Made by a program: the position numbers and the translations under genes. This document shows positions 24,878 to 35,460 of a DNA stretch of 37,166 nt, piece by piece. The notes beneath the pieces were generated by a model, which was given only the letters and a program-made list of their open reading frames with translations, made no database searches and was not told the origin of the DNA. Every line of letters starts with the position of its first letter. Position 1 is the first letter of the stretch. Origin of the DNA: Rhodocyclales bacterium. Lineage in GTDB: Bacteria > Pseudomonadota > Gammaproteobacteria > Burkholderiales > Rhodocyclaceae. The stretch spans positions 85,815 to 122,980 of the forward strand of contig PQAF01000036.1 in assembly GCA_003105015.1 (NCBI GenBank), in the 5' to 3' direction.

Positions 24878-26766
24878 CAGGCGGCGATCTCCAGGTTGAT
24901 TAGCATTTCCATCTTGCTCGCCCAATACGGGTCGAGGTCGCCGGCCTCCACCTCAACATGAAGCCGATCAACCAGCCCAGGATCGCGGTGGTTGATTTCA
25001 TCCAACAGGACCCGGATGCGCTCCAGAATGGGGCCAAACATCTGCTGGAACTGTTCTTCGCTGGATGCCAGATGAGAGGTCTGGTGGAGACAGTACCGAC
25101 AACTGAGCAGCTTCTTGGTATCGCACTCATCGGCATGCACCTTGTAGTGCCCACAGAACAGACACCCCTCCACTTGCCGGCAGTCTGGAGTGATTGGCCC
25201 GTCGCCGGGCGACGTTGGCGCCCCAAAGGACGTGCATACACCAACCGCGCGGTCCACAGAATTCGCTAGCATTTCGCCGCGATTGAGAACCGTATTCCTG
25301 ACGCTTGCGAAAAACGCGCTCATCTCATCTCGATGAACCGATTCCGAGCCGGCCGCGTAAGCCTTGAGCACCGTCTGTTCTGAGTTCTGGAGAATCATGG
25401 CGGCCGTTGCCGGGTCGGTGTTCCGCACCAGCCAGTCGCTCTTTGCTGCGCGCCATTCCCTAAAGCTAATTGTAGGAAGTTGCGGGTCCAGTGTCCGTAG
25501 GAGTTCAAAGAATGAGCTAACTACCGACGGCAACATAGGGCCTGGTGTTGGCTCCATATGCCGCCCAAGCGTGAAGAATAGGCTACCGTAGGGTGTGGAG
25601 GAGAGTAGGTATTTTCGGAGTTCGAGGAAGCGCCTGAAACGCGGCAGAAAGGACGCTTCGATTTCGAAATGACACACACGGTTGTTGGCTCGCCATTTGA
25701 TGACGCGGAAGCCCTGTCGTTCTGTCGCAATATCGTGCGGCCCCGCCCATGGCAGGCTGAGGAGTTGGGATCTATTCATCCCGGTATTGGCGGCGAACAG
25801 GACCACGAACGCATTGTGAGCCACAATTCCGACCTGGCGCCGGCTGCTGTGATCGAGATTGGCGTTGGCTTCTTCTACGCGGGCAGTGGCCCGGTAGTTT
25901 TCGCCGTATCCGTCATAACCAAGAAGCTTGGTCAATTCATCTCGGGGCGTCACACGCCCATTGGCGTAGTCATACTTCCAATACGGATACTTCATTGAAT
26001 GCCGCACAGCAAGCGCGTGCGGTGGCATGCACCAGTACCGCGTCGGAAACACCCAAAGGAAGTCGGTGCTCCAGTTCAGATACCTCGGCATGGCCAGCTT
26101 AAAGGGATAAGACTTCCCATCCAGAACGAGTTCCGTAAGCCCATCGAACAGGGCTTCGCACATGGCGAGAACCCGCGATTGATCGTCGCACGATGGAGGC
26201 GAAGTGGCCGCCTCCGAGGAGTTATCTTGTTGGAGCAGCCGTATCCCATGGTGAAGGTCATCAGACTCATGGAGTCCCGACAGCAAAGCCAAGACTTTTG
26301 TCTGGTATTGCGCACCAGTGGTGATGGAGATGAGGTTCTGTCCGACACGATCACCCACATAGGCGCAGTAGCCGCGAAACGCCGTGCGTGCTGCTTCTTT
26401 GCTACTTAAAGCGTCCGGATGTCCGTTTGAGTCGGCCCAGTCCATGAACGAGTTGGACAGCCGGTCGGTCATGTACTTCAGGGTCAAAATTCGCCTACCG
26501 CCATGGCGTGACTCTTGGGATATGTGCTCGATCACCGCCCTGACGTTTTCCGCCCGCTCTGCGCTATATGAGGAAAGATCGACTTCGCGAGCAAACCGTC
26601 CTCGTAATCGCTGTTCCTTGCCGCGCCGCAAGTAGCAGAGCGCCCCAATATCGGCTGTGCCGGCGTTGCCAAACCGTAGGACGACTTGCTCCGGATGGAG
26701 AATCGTAGCGCCATCCGGAAGCGGAAGATCAAACACGGCAACCGAACGGTCAGAAAACTGCGTCAC
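24877..26766 (-). CDS. ginB: Tyrosine recombinase, GinB-like
   Basis: About 629 residues. The C-terminal recombinase-like domain has the first Arg in ANTGMNRSQLLSLPW and a late Tyr in LKAYAAGSE, but the H-x-x-R box reads REWRAAKSD (Arg replacing His), so its own catalysis may be altered. After it comes a cysteine cluster (QVEGCLFCGHYKVHADEC and SCRYCLHQ) that resembles a zinc-binding fold. The start is ambiguous: GTG 26766 overlaps the ginA stop as GTGA and has GGAGGG at good spacing; ATG 26772 is too close to that site. Confidence 0.82.
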   Translation of the reverse strand: MTQFSDRSVAVFDLPLPDGATILHPEQVVLRFGNAGTADIGALCYLRRGKEQRLRGRFAREVDLSSYSAERAENVRAVIEHISQESRHGGRRILTLKYMTDRLSNSFMDWADSNGHPDALSSKEAARTAFRGYCAYVGDRVGQNLISITTGAQYQTKVLALLSGLHESDDLHHGIRLLQQDNSSEAATSPPSCDDQSRVLAMCEALFDGLTELVLDGKSYPFKLAMPRYLNWSTDFLWVFPTRYWCMPPHALAVRHSMKYPYWKYDYANGRVTPRDELTKLLGYDGYGENYRATARVEEANANLDHSSRRQVGIVAHNAFVVLFAANTGMNRSQLLSLPWAGPHDIATERQGFRVIKWRANNRVCHFEIEASFLPRFRRFLELRKYLLSSTPYGSLFFTLGRHMEPTPGPMLPSVVSSFFELLRTLDPQLPTISFREWRAAKSDWLVRNTDPATAAMILQNSEQTVLKAYAAGSESVHRDEMSAFFASVRNTVLNRGEMLANSVDRAVGVCTSFGAPTSPGDGPITPDCRQVEGCLFCGHYKVHADECDTKKLLSCRYCLHQTSHLASSEEQFQQMFGPILERIRVLLDEINHRDPGLVDRLHVEVEAGDLDPYWASKMEMLINLEIAA

Positions 26767-28223
26767 ACACATCCCTCCATGGCACGTGCGGCAAGTTGTT
26801 TGAGATGACCTTCGTAGGACTCGCCGACCCACCGAACATGGGCGAGGTTGCGCCGGTATTGGAGGTAGAGATCGGTTGTCGCCGAAGACTCATGCCCCAT
26901 CCGCGTCTTCACGAATTCGCGGGCTTCCTTCAGGGTTGCCTTGCCCTGCTCAACAAGCTTCAGCTGATGGTCAGTCCAGTTCATCCCGGCGGTTGCCCGT
27001 GTGTCGTGAAACTGGTAGTGAAAATCGTCAACTCCGTACTTGTCCCGAATGAATGGGATCACTCGTTCGATGATGAATTGGCGCACTCCCTGGCCAGCCT
27101 TCCTATGCCGCAAGGTATTCGACTCGTCGAAGGCGAGGGCTTCCGCCTTGCCTTGGTAAAGAGGTGCGCCGCGCACGCTGAGAAATAGGTATTGGTCTTC
27201 GGTGTCGCCGCCAGACGCAAGCACGCGGCGACGGCGCGCTCTTTCGCTTCCCGCATAGGTATGCAACATGCGGTAGAACCAGACAGGGATATGCAGCACC
27301 ATCTGCTTGTCGTGCTTTGTGTCTATCCCAGTGCCAGAACCAACCGGGAAGCGGATTTCACCGCTTCTGGCGCCATCCAATTCCAGGCATGCATGCCGGA
27401 CCCTGAAGGTTAGTATCGTTTGGATACGCGCACCGGTTAGCAAGGCGAATAGGTGAACCAACGTCATCTCGGTATTGCCGAGCGACACAAGCGCATCAAG
27501 CAACCACTCTTGCTCTTGGAGCGGCAGCGGCCGAAGTTTTCCGCCATCATCGATAGTGCCGTCGTATGGGTCATGTTGCTTGGCAACGCGAATGGACACG
27601 TCCGTGGTGGTAACGGTCTTCGATACCTTGAATCCCAGGTGATCCTTGAACTGCACGTATCGGTCTGACTCCCTCCATGGTGCGTTCTCGGGGTCGAGCG
27701 TGCCTTCCTCCTTGAGCCATGAATAGAATGCGATCACCGCGCTCATGCGACGCTTAGCGGTGGTGGCCGCGACCTCTCCTGCTCCGACTGCGAACTTCAG
27801 ATGCGCGTTGTATCGGTACGTGGGGCGGCTCAGCCTCTGGCTTGGGAATTCCGACCAGTCAATTCCCGTCTCATCCAAAAACCGCCGATACGCGGCTAGG
27901 TCCTCCGCGATGCTCGCATAGGTGGCCATTGCTGGCGCGGTAACACTCTCAAGGCGCGAAAGCAGGTATACCGTGGCTTCGGCCCAAGGAACGCCATGGC
28001 TATCAAGAACTACCGGAAAGAGGTTGAATTGGCTCTTTACCCATCGAGGTTTTCCATCTCGGCGTTTCCCGTCCACGCCGATAGTCAAAGGTCGGACAAA
28101 GTACGTTTCCTCGGGGCGGTGCGGGGATGCTGCAATCGCCACAGGAACCGCTTCATCATCCCCGCTGCCGACAACTTCAGTCAGCGTGAGATGTGGAAGC
28201 AGAATTTTCTTTGGCGTCGCCAC
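26763..28223 (-). CDS. ginA: Tyrosine recombinase, GinA-like
   Basis: About 486 residues and the most canonical integrase of the three. It has an N-terminal SAM-like core-binding domain (TYASIAEDLAAYRRFLDE, AFYSWLKEEGTL) and a C-terminal catalytic domain with the complete set: Arg in LLTGARIQTIL, H-x-x-R in FHDTRATAGM, His in RMGHESSATTD, and Tyr in DLYLQYRR. Start chosen: GTG 28223 with AAGGGA at 6-nt spacing (VATPKKILLPHL). An in-frame ATG at 28253 has no ribosome binding site. A 91-bp gap separates it from the upstream small gene. Confidence 0.86.
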   Translation of the reverse strand: MATPKKILLPHLTLTEVVGSGDDEAVPVAIAASPHRPEETYFVRPLTIGVDGKRRDGKPRWVKSQFNLFPVVLDSHGVPWAEATVYLLSRLESVTAPAMATYASIAEDLAAYRRFLDETGIDWSEFPSQRLSRPTYRYNAHLKFAVGAGEVAATTAKRRMSAVIAFYSWLKEEGTLDPENAPWRESDRYVQFKDHLGFKVSKTVTTTDVSIRVAKQHDPYDGTIDDGGKLRPLPLQEQEWLLDALVSLGNTEMTLVHLFALLTGARIQTILTFRVRHACLELDGARSGEIRFPVGSGTGIDTKHDKQMVLHIPVWFYRMLHTYAGSERARRRRVLASGGDTEDQYLFLSVRGAPLYQGKAEALAFDESNTLRHRKAGQGVRQFIIERVIPFIRDKYGVDDFHYQFHDTRATAGMNWTDHQLKLVEQGKATLKEAREFVKTRMGHESSATTDLYLQYRRNLAHVRWVGESYEGHLKQLAARAMEGCV

Positions 28224-28314
28224 TAAAGGTCCCTTCCCGCCCAAGCAAGCCATGCCGACAGGGCGAGCCTTCCAGATGCGGAGTGCGGGGGTATTTCATG
28301 ATCGACTCCATGAT

Positions 28315-28653
28315 CTACGCCTTATGCTGTGTCTCCAATGCATCCAAGCACACCTTGACGGCTTGAACGAAGTTGATACCTGTTACGTGGCGGACGAAGT
28401 CAATAGCGCCACCGCCGCCACGATGCGGGGCGTCCTCCGGCAGAAGCTCATTGACGAACTTCTCCCCGGTGAAGACAAAGCGGAAGTCGCGCCCCTGATA
28501 AGAGACCTGGACGCGCTTGCTGTGCCGGCCGTGGTCAAGTGGCTCGTACTCGGCGTCGAGCTTATGGTAGGCACCAAGGTGAGCGAGGACAGCCGAAAAC
28601 CGCACGGCACGCGCCGCGTCGATCTGCTCCTGACTCCAAGGCCCTGCAACCAT
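28315..28653 (-). CDS. Small CHC2-primase-like protein lacking zinc ligands
   Basis: A 112-residue protein. The C-terminal half (RGGGGAIDFVRHVTGINFVQ) matches the tail of the CHC2 zinc-finger domain of primases and plasmid Toprim proteins, where GAIDFV..L.G.F..A follows the zinc site. Here the Cys/His ligands are absent, and no Toprim domain follows. It is either a specialised small protein or the stump of a longer primase-like gene. The ATG is set by AGGAG at 8 nt. It is the first gene after the sigma-70 promoter and probably cotranscribed with the recombinases. Confidence 0.6.
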   Translation of the reverse strand: MVAGPWSQEQIDAARAVRFSAVLAHLGAYHKLDAEYEPLDHGRHSKRVQVSYQGRDFRFVFTGEKFVNELLPEDAPHRGGGGAIDFVRHVTGINFVQAVKVCLDALETQHKA

Positions 28654-28715
28654 CAAATGCACTCCTGAACATCACTACTGGACGTGAAAACACATACAAA
28701 TAAAATTTACTGTTC

Positions 28716-28744
28716 ATTTTAGACGCGCTTGAGTGTAATGTTAA
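28716..28744 (-). promoter_or_regulatory. Sigma-70 promoter of the integrase operon
   Basis: TTAACA-N17-TAAAAT on the minus strand, with ideal spacing and an A/T-rich surrounding, about 60 bp upstream of the first gene. No other good promoter was seen before the recombinases. Confidence 0.7.
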
Positions 28745-28835
28745 TACGTAGCCAACTTGTGCGTATGGCACAGCACGTCTCCGCGCACAGCCGGTTGAAG
28801 ACGGGCTGATCGCCCTCTCCCTGTAAAATGGGCGG

Positions 28836-30965
<2,130 letters not shown>

Positions 30966-31021
30966 GGATTTCACGCTCCAGACGACGGCACCCTTGTCAC
31001 GCCGTTGCATAATTCACGGAG

Positions 31022-33274
31022 ATGCTGCCCTGCAATAAGTTATCATCCAAGGCAGTACAGCAACGTGTGACGACCGTGAGCGAAGCTCCCGAAAACCGGC
31101 CGGCTTCCGGCAAGGCCTCGCTGCATCTGGGCGAGAGTCTCCCAGAGGACCAGCTGCACCATGACCCGCTGCTCGACTGCCTGGTCGAGCTGACGCGCAT
31201 CCACGGACGCCCCAGCACGCGGGCCGCCCTTTCGGCCGGCCTGCCCCTGCCGAAGATCGGCCTGACGCCTTCCCTGTTCCATCGCGCCGCCGCCCGCGCC
31301 GGCTTTTCCAGCAAGGTGGTGCGCCGCCCGCTGGAGAAGATCGAAACCGTGCTGCTGCCCGCCATCCTGCTGCTGGAGAACAACGAGGCCTGCCTGCTGA
31401 TGCGCTGGGAGGACGACGGCGCCAGCGCGCAGGTGCTGTTCCCGGACGCGGCGCAGGGCGGCGTCGCGATCTCCCGCGAGGCGCTCGAGGCGCGATACGC
31501 CGGCATCGTCATCTTCGCCCGGCCGCATTTCCGCTTCGATCAGCGCACGCCGGAAGTGGGCGAGGTGGTGCAGCGCCACTGGTTCTGGAGCGCCTTCCTG
31601 GATCAGATGCCGGTCTATCGCGACGTCCTCATGGCCGCCGCGCTGATCAACGTGCTGGCCCTGGCGATGCCGCTGTTCACCATGAACGTGTACGACCGCG
31701 TGGTGCCCAATTTCGCGGTGGAAACCCTGTGGATGATGGCGGCAGGCATCCTGCTGGTGCTCGGCGTCGACTACGCGCTGCGCCTGCTGCGCGGCCATTT
31801 CGTCGATCTCGCCGGCGCCCGCATCGACAACAAGCTCTCGGCCCTCATCATGGAGCGCGTGCTGGGCATGCGCATGGCCGACAAACCGGCCTCGGTCGGC
31901 TCCTTCGCCGCCAACCTGCGCTCCTTCGAATCGGTGCGCGACTTCATCGCCTCGGCCACGGTCACCGCGCTGATCGACTGGCCCTTCGCCCTCCTCTTCC
32001 TGCTGGTGATGGCGTGGATCTCCTGGCCGCTGGTCTTCGTTCCGATGCTGGGCGGCATCGGCATGCTGATCTACAGCTACGTCATCCAGCACAAGATGCA
32101 CGAATTGTCGGAGACCACCTATCGCGCCACGGCGCTGCGCAACGCCACCCTGATCGAGAGCCTGACCGCGCTGGAGACCATCAAGGCGCACGGCGCCGAA
32201 GGCCAGATGCAGGCGAAGTGGGAGAAAACCGCCGCCTTCCTCGCCCGCGTCAGCGGCGAGCTGAGGCTGCTCTCCTCCTCGGCCATGAACGGCTCGGCCA
32301 CGCTGCAGCAGTTCGTCAACCTCGCCACGGTCGTCGGCGGCGTGTACCTGATCCACGCCGGCATGCTGACCATGGGCGGCCTGATCGCCTGCACCATGCT
32401 GTCGGGCCGCGCGATGGCGCCGCTGGCACAGCTGGTCGCACTGCTGATGCAGTACCAGAACGCCCGCCTGGCGCTGAAGTCGCTCGAGGAGACCATGAAG
32501 CGGCCGACCGAGCGCTCCGGGGAGACCGCCTTCATCCATCGCGCCGAAATCCACGGCGAAATCGAGTTCCGCGACGTCACCTTCGGCTACGCCGCCGACA
32601 CCGAGCCGGCCCTCAAGAACGTTTCCTTCAAGATCCGCCCCGGCGAGCACGTCGTCGTCCTCGGCCGGGTCGGCTCCGGCAAGACCACCCTGCAGAAGCT
32701 GATGCTGGGCCTGTATGCGCCGACCTCGGGCGCGGTCTATATCGACGGCGTCGACCTTCGCCAGCTCGACCCCGCCGACGTGCGCCGCAACATCGGCTAC
32801 GTCGGCCAGGACACCCTGCTCTTCTACGGCAGCCTGCGCGACAACATCGCCATCGGAGCCCCCTATGCCGACGACCAGACCGTCATCGAGGCGGCGGAAA
32901 TGGGCGGCCTGGCCGATTTCGTCAACCGCCACCCGCAGGGCTTCGACATGCTGATCGGCGAGCGCGGCGAGTCGATCTCCGGCGGCCAGCGCCAGGGCGT
33001 GGCCATGGCGCGCGCCGTCCTGCTCGACCCGCCGATCCTGCTCCTCGACGAGCCGACCAGCTCGATGGATTTCAGCTCCGAGGAACAACTGAAGGAACGC
33101 CTGCGCCGCTTCACCGAGCACAAGACGATGGTCATCGTCACCCACCGCCTCAGCCTGCTCGACCTGGCCCACCGCATCGTCGTCCTCGACGGCGGGCGGA
33201 TCGTCGCCGACGGGCCGCGCGACAAGGTGGTCGAGGCCCTGCAGTCCGGCAAGGTCGGAAAGGCGGCGTCATGA
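31022..33274 (+). CDS. lapB: Type I secretion ABC transporter (LapB-like, with C39-like domain)
   Basis: About 750 residues, inner-membrane ATPase that powers export of the downstream adhesin. It has an N-terminal peptidase-like domain (about 45-170; LLDCLVELTRIHGRPSTRAA) of the non-proteolytic type seen in RTX/LapB exporters, six membrane helices (about 195-480), and an ATPase domain with Walker A GRVGSGKTT (near 548), signature SISGGQRQG (near 651), Walker B ILLLDEPTSS (near 671) and the switch His in IVTHRLS. ATG 31022 is immediately preceded by GGAG, too close to act as its site; GTG 31067 or 31076 may be the true start. It overlaps the next gene by 4 bp. Confidence 0.92.
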   Translation: MLPCNKLSSKAVQQRVTTVSEAPENRPASGKASLHLGESLPEDQLHHDPLLDCLVELTRIHGRPSTRAALSAGLPLPKIGLTPSLFHRAAARAGFSSKVVRRPLEKIETVLLPAILLLENNEACLLMRWEDDGASAQVLFPDAAQGGVAISREALEARYAGIVIFARPHFRFDQRTPEVGEVVQRHWFWSAFLDQMPVYRDVLMAAALINVLALAMPLFTMNVYDRVVPNFAVETLWMMAAGILLVLGVDYALRLLRGHFVDLAGARIDNKLSALIMERVLGMRMADKPASVGSFAANLRSFESVRDFIASATVTALIDWPFALLFLLVMAWISWPLVFVPMLGGIGMLIYSYVIQHKMHELSETTYRATALRNATLIESLTALETIKAHGAEGQMQAKWEKTAAFLARVSGELRLLSSSAMNGSATLQQFVNLATVVGGVYLIHAGMLTMGGLIACTMLSGRAMAPLAQLVALLMQYQNARLALKSLEETMKRPTERSGETAFIHRAEIHGEIEFRDVTFGYAADTEPALKNVSFKIRPGEHVVVLGRVGSGKTTLQKLMLGLYAPTSGAVYIDGVDLRQLDPADVRRNIGYVGQDTLLFYGSLRDNIAIGAPYADDQTVIEAAEMGGLADFVNRHPQGFDMLIGERGESISGGQRQGVAMARAVLLDPPILLLDEPTSSMDFSSEEQLKERLRRFTEHKTMVIVTHRLSLLDLAHRIVVLDGGRIVADGPRDKVVEALQSGKVGKAAS

Positions 33275-34698
33275 AGCCCATCGACCCGCAGCCTTGGCTG
33301 AAGCGCGCCGTGAAGGTGCACGGCTGGCTGGAGCGCATCCGCCTCAAGGCGCAGCCGCACGTCGATCGCTGGCTGCAGGCCTGGCAGGCGGAGAAGGAAC
33401 GCCCCGAGCCCGACTTCGTCGCCGACGCCGACCTCTACATGATCCAGCAGGAACCGCTGCGCGCGCGCGTGCTCCTGAAAAGCGGGGTGGTGGTGCTCTC
33501 GATCTTCGTCATGTGGGCGGCCGTCGCCCAGATCGACGAGATCACGCGCGGCGAAGGCAAGGTGATCCCCTCGCGCCAGCTGCAGGTGCTGCAGAGCCTC
33601 GACGGCGGCATCGTTGCCGAGATCGCCGTGCAGGAAGGCCAGATCGTCGAGGCCGGCCAGATCCTGCTGAAGGTCGACCCGACGCGCTTCGTCTCTTCCG
33701 TGCGCGAGAACCGCGCCCAGCTCTACGCCCTGCAGGCCAAGGCGGCCCGGCTGCGCGGGCTCAGCGAGAACAAGCCCTTCGAACCGCCTGCCGAGGCCGT
33801 CAAGGAAGACCCGAAGACGGTCGAGGAGGAGCGCCGCCTCTACGAATCGCGCGTCGCCGAACTGGATGCCCAGCTGTCCATCGTCCGCCAACAGCTGGTG
33901 CAGCGGCAGCAGGAGCTCAACGAAGCCTCTTCCAAGCGCGCCCAGGCCGCCCAAGCCTACGAACTGACCAGCAAGGAGCTCGCCGTCACCAAGCCCCTGC
34001 TCAGTTCCGGCGCCGTCTCCGAGGTCGAACTGCTGCGCCTGGAGCGCGACGTCTCCCGCTTCCGCGGCGAGCGCGACATGGCCTCGGCGCAGATCGCGCG
34101 CTCGCAGGCCGCCATTGCCGAGTCCACGCGCAAGGTGCAGGAGGTCGAGCTCAACTTCCGCAACGAGGCGGGCAAGGAGCTGGCCGAAACCCAGGCCAAG
34201 CTGAATGCCATCACCGAAGGCAACGTCGGGCTGGCCGACAAGGTCAAGCATTCCGACATCCGCTCGCCGGTCCGCGGCACGGTCAAGCGCCTGCTGGTCA
34301 ACACCGTCGGCGGCGTCGTGCAGCCGGGCAAGGACGTCGTCGAGGTCGTGCCGCTGGAAGACAACCTGCTGCTCGAGGCCAAGGTGCTGCCGAAGGACAT
34401 CGCCTTCCTGCGGCCGGGTCAGAAGGCCATCGTCAAGTTCACCGCCTACGATTTCTCGATCTACGGCGGCCTGGATGCAACCCTGGAAAACATCGGCGCC
34501 GACTCGATCACCGACGAGCGCGGCAACACCTTCTATACCGTCAAGGTGCGCACCGCGAAATCGAGCCTGGGCGACAACCTGCCGGTCATTCCCGGCATGG
34601 TGGCCGAGGTCGACATCGTGACGGGGCAGAAAAGCATCCTTGCCTACCTGCTGAAACCGGTACTGAAGGCCAAACAGGCGGCGTTCACCGAGCGCTGA
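33271..34698 (+). CDS. lapC: Type I secretion membrane fusion protein (HlyD/LapC-like)
   Basis: A 475-residue adaptor. A short cytoplasmic N-terminus precedes a single membrane anchor (about 69-87, LLKSGVVVLSIFVMWAAVAQ), then a lipoyl half (SRQLQVLQSLDGGIVAEIAV), long coiled-coil helices (about 165-315), the second lipoyl half (HSDIRSPVRGTVKRL) and a beta-barrel domain ending in NLPVIPGMVAEVDIVTGQKS, the HlyD-family signature. The ATG overlaps the transporter stop as ATGA, with GGAAAGG upstream. It bridges the ABC exporter to an outer-membrane TolC/LapE-type channel that is not in this window. Confidence 0.93.
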   Translation: MKPIDPQPWLKRAVKVHGWLERIRLKAQPHVDRWLQAWQAEKERPEPDFVADADLYMIQQEPLRARVLLKSGVVVLSIFVMWAAVAQIDEITRGEGKVIPSRQLQVLQSLDGGIVAEIAVQEGQIVEAGQILLKVDPTRFVSSVRENRAQLYALQAKAARLRGLSENKPFEPPAEAVKEDPKTVEEERRLYESRVAELDAQLSIVRQQLVQRQQELNEASSKRAQAAQAYELTSKELAVTKPLLSSGAVSEVELLRLERDVSRFRGERDMASAQIARSQAAIAESTRKVQEVELNFRNEAGKELAETQAKLNAITEGNVGLADKVKHSDIRSPVRGTVKRLLVNTVGGVVQPGKDVVEVVPLEDNLLLEAKVLPKDIAFLRPGQKAIVKFTAYDFSIYGGLDATLENIGADSITDERGNTFYTVKVRTAKSSLGDNLPVIPGMVAEVDIVTGQKSILAYLLKPVLKAKQAAFTER

Positions 34699-34729
34699 GG
34701 CAGCCGATGACCAACGGAAATCCCGTGGG

Positions 34730-35365
34730 ATGAAGCAGGCCAGGCATTGCTTTGTGTCCGAAACCGGGGAGGTTCTGCCGCGCTGGCTGGAGGCTTTCCC
34801 GAAGGCGTCGGGCATCCCGTTCGGGACCGGCAAGGCGTCGAAGCCCGCCCCGACCCATCTCTGGGTGCGCCTGCCGCCGGACCGGCCCGCCGCAACTATC
34901 CTGGCCGACCTGCGCCGCATCCATGGCAATCTGCCCTGCATCGTCCTCAGCGACCTTCCGAGCGACGACGAGGCGCTGGCATGTTTCGCCGCTGCGGCAA
35001 GGGGATACTGCAACACCCATGCCTCTCCCGTCTTCCTGCGTCAGGTCGCCGAGGTGATCGGCCAGGGCGGCCTGTGGATCGGCGAATCCCTGATGACCCG
35101 CCTGGTCGAGGCCACCTCCCGCATCGCGCCAAAAACACCCATGGAATCAAGCGATTCATGGGAATCCCTGCTCACTCCGCGCGAGCAGGAGGTGGCTCGC
35201 GCCATCGCCGAGGGGGGCAGCAACAAGGAAATCGCCCGCCGCCTCGGCATCACCGAACGCACCGTCAAGCTGCATGTGGGCTCCGTCCTCGAAAAACTCG
35301 GCGTGCGCGACCGTCTCCAGGTCGCCCTGATCGTCAAGGGCGTCCGCCAAAGTCAGTCCGCCTAG
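34730..35365 (+). CDS. LuxR-type regulator with degenerate receiver domain
   Basis: A 211-residue protein. The C-terminal LuxR/NarL helix-turn-helix (about 145-208) is textbook: LTPREQEVARAIAEGGSNKEIARRLGIT broken into its usual helices, then RTVKLHVGSVLEKLGVRDR. The N-terminal half (about 1-125) has the size of a receiver, but the phosphoacceptor site reads HLWVRLPPDRP with no Asp in place, and the conserved Lys is also missing (RGYCNTHAS). It may act without phosphorylation or bind another signal. Position between the secretion genes and the adhesin suggests control of adhesin expression. An eight-codon frame at 34707 overlaps its ATG and may couple translation. Confidence 0.87.
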   Translation: MKQARHCFVSETGEVLPRWLEAFPKASGIPFGTGKASKPAPTHLWVRLPPDRPAATILADLRRIHGNLPCIVLSDLPSDDEALACFAAAARGYCNTHASPVFLRQVAEVIGQGGLWIGESLMTRLVEATSRIAPKTPMESSDSWESLLTPREQEVARAIAEGGSNKEIARRLGITERTVKLHVGSVLEKLGVRDRLQVALIVKGVRQSQSA

Positions 35366-35382
35366 CACGGCGGGCCCTGCAC

Positions 35383-35398
35383 CTGTACTTCGGTACAG
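35383..35398. promoter_or_regulatory. Short dyad before the adhesin gene (possible operator)
   Basis: CTGTAC-TTCG-GTACAG is a perfect 6-bp inverted repeat, 62 bp upstream of the adhesin start and 17 bp past the luxR-type stop. Only two T residues follow, so termination is unlikely. It could bind the adjacent regulator or form a stable RNA hairpin in the adhesin leader. Confidence 0.4.
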
Positions 35399-35460
35399 TT
35401 ACCCATTCGCCCGCCTGAAGGCACCATGGGACCCATCGGAAATCCGCTGGGAGTTTCATC

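Larger units (their letters stand above)
22449..28653 (-). mobile_element. GInt-like integrative element core (three tyrosine recombinases plus small DNA-binding protein)
   Basis: Three different long tyrosine recombinases (about 486, 629 and 675 residues) and a 134-residue helix-turn-helix/coiled-coil protein are encoded in one direction with every junction overlapping. This is the ginA-ginB-ginC-ginD arrangement that defines GInt islands. The Tn554-type tnpABC trio is the nearest alternative but has only two recombinases. The DNA is less GC-rich than both flanks. Only one small extra gene is present, so this is a near cargo-free or decayed copy. Exact ends are not established; the coordinates given span the genes only. 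Confidence 0.72.

Noticed and set aside
22449..28253. Tn554-type transposon considered for the recombinase block
   Set aside because: Tn554 has two recombinases of about 360 and 630 residues plus TnpC; here there are three long recombinases, matching GInt better.
31729..33270. Plus-strand frame inside lapB that continues in frame into lapC
   Set aside because: The part before 33271 is an Arg/Pro-rich shadow in another frame of lapB; only the section from the ATG at 33271 is a real gene.
34707..34733. Eight-codon frame (MTNGNPVG) ending over the start of the luxR-type gene
   Set aside because: Could couple translation, but has no ribosome binding site and is too short to support as a gene.
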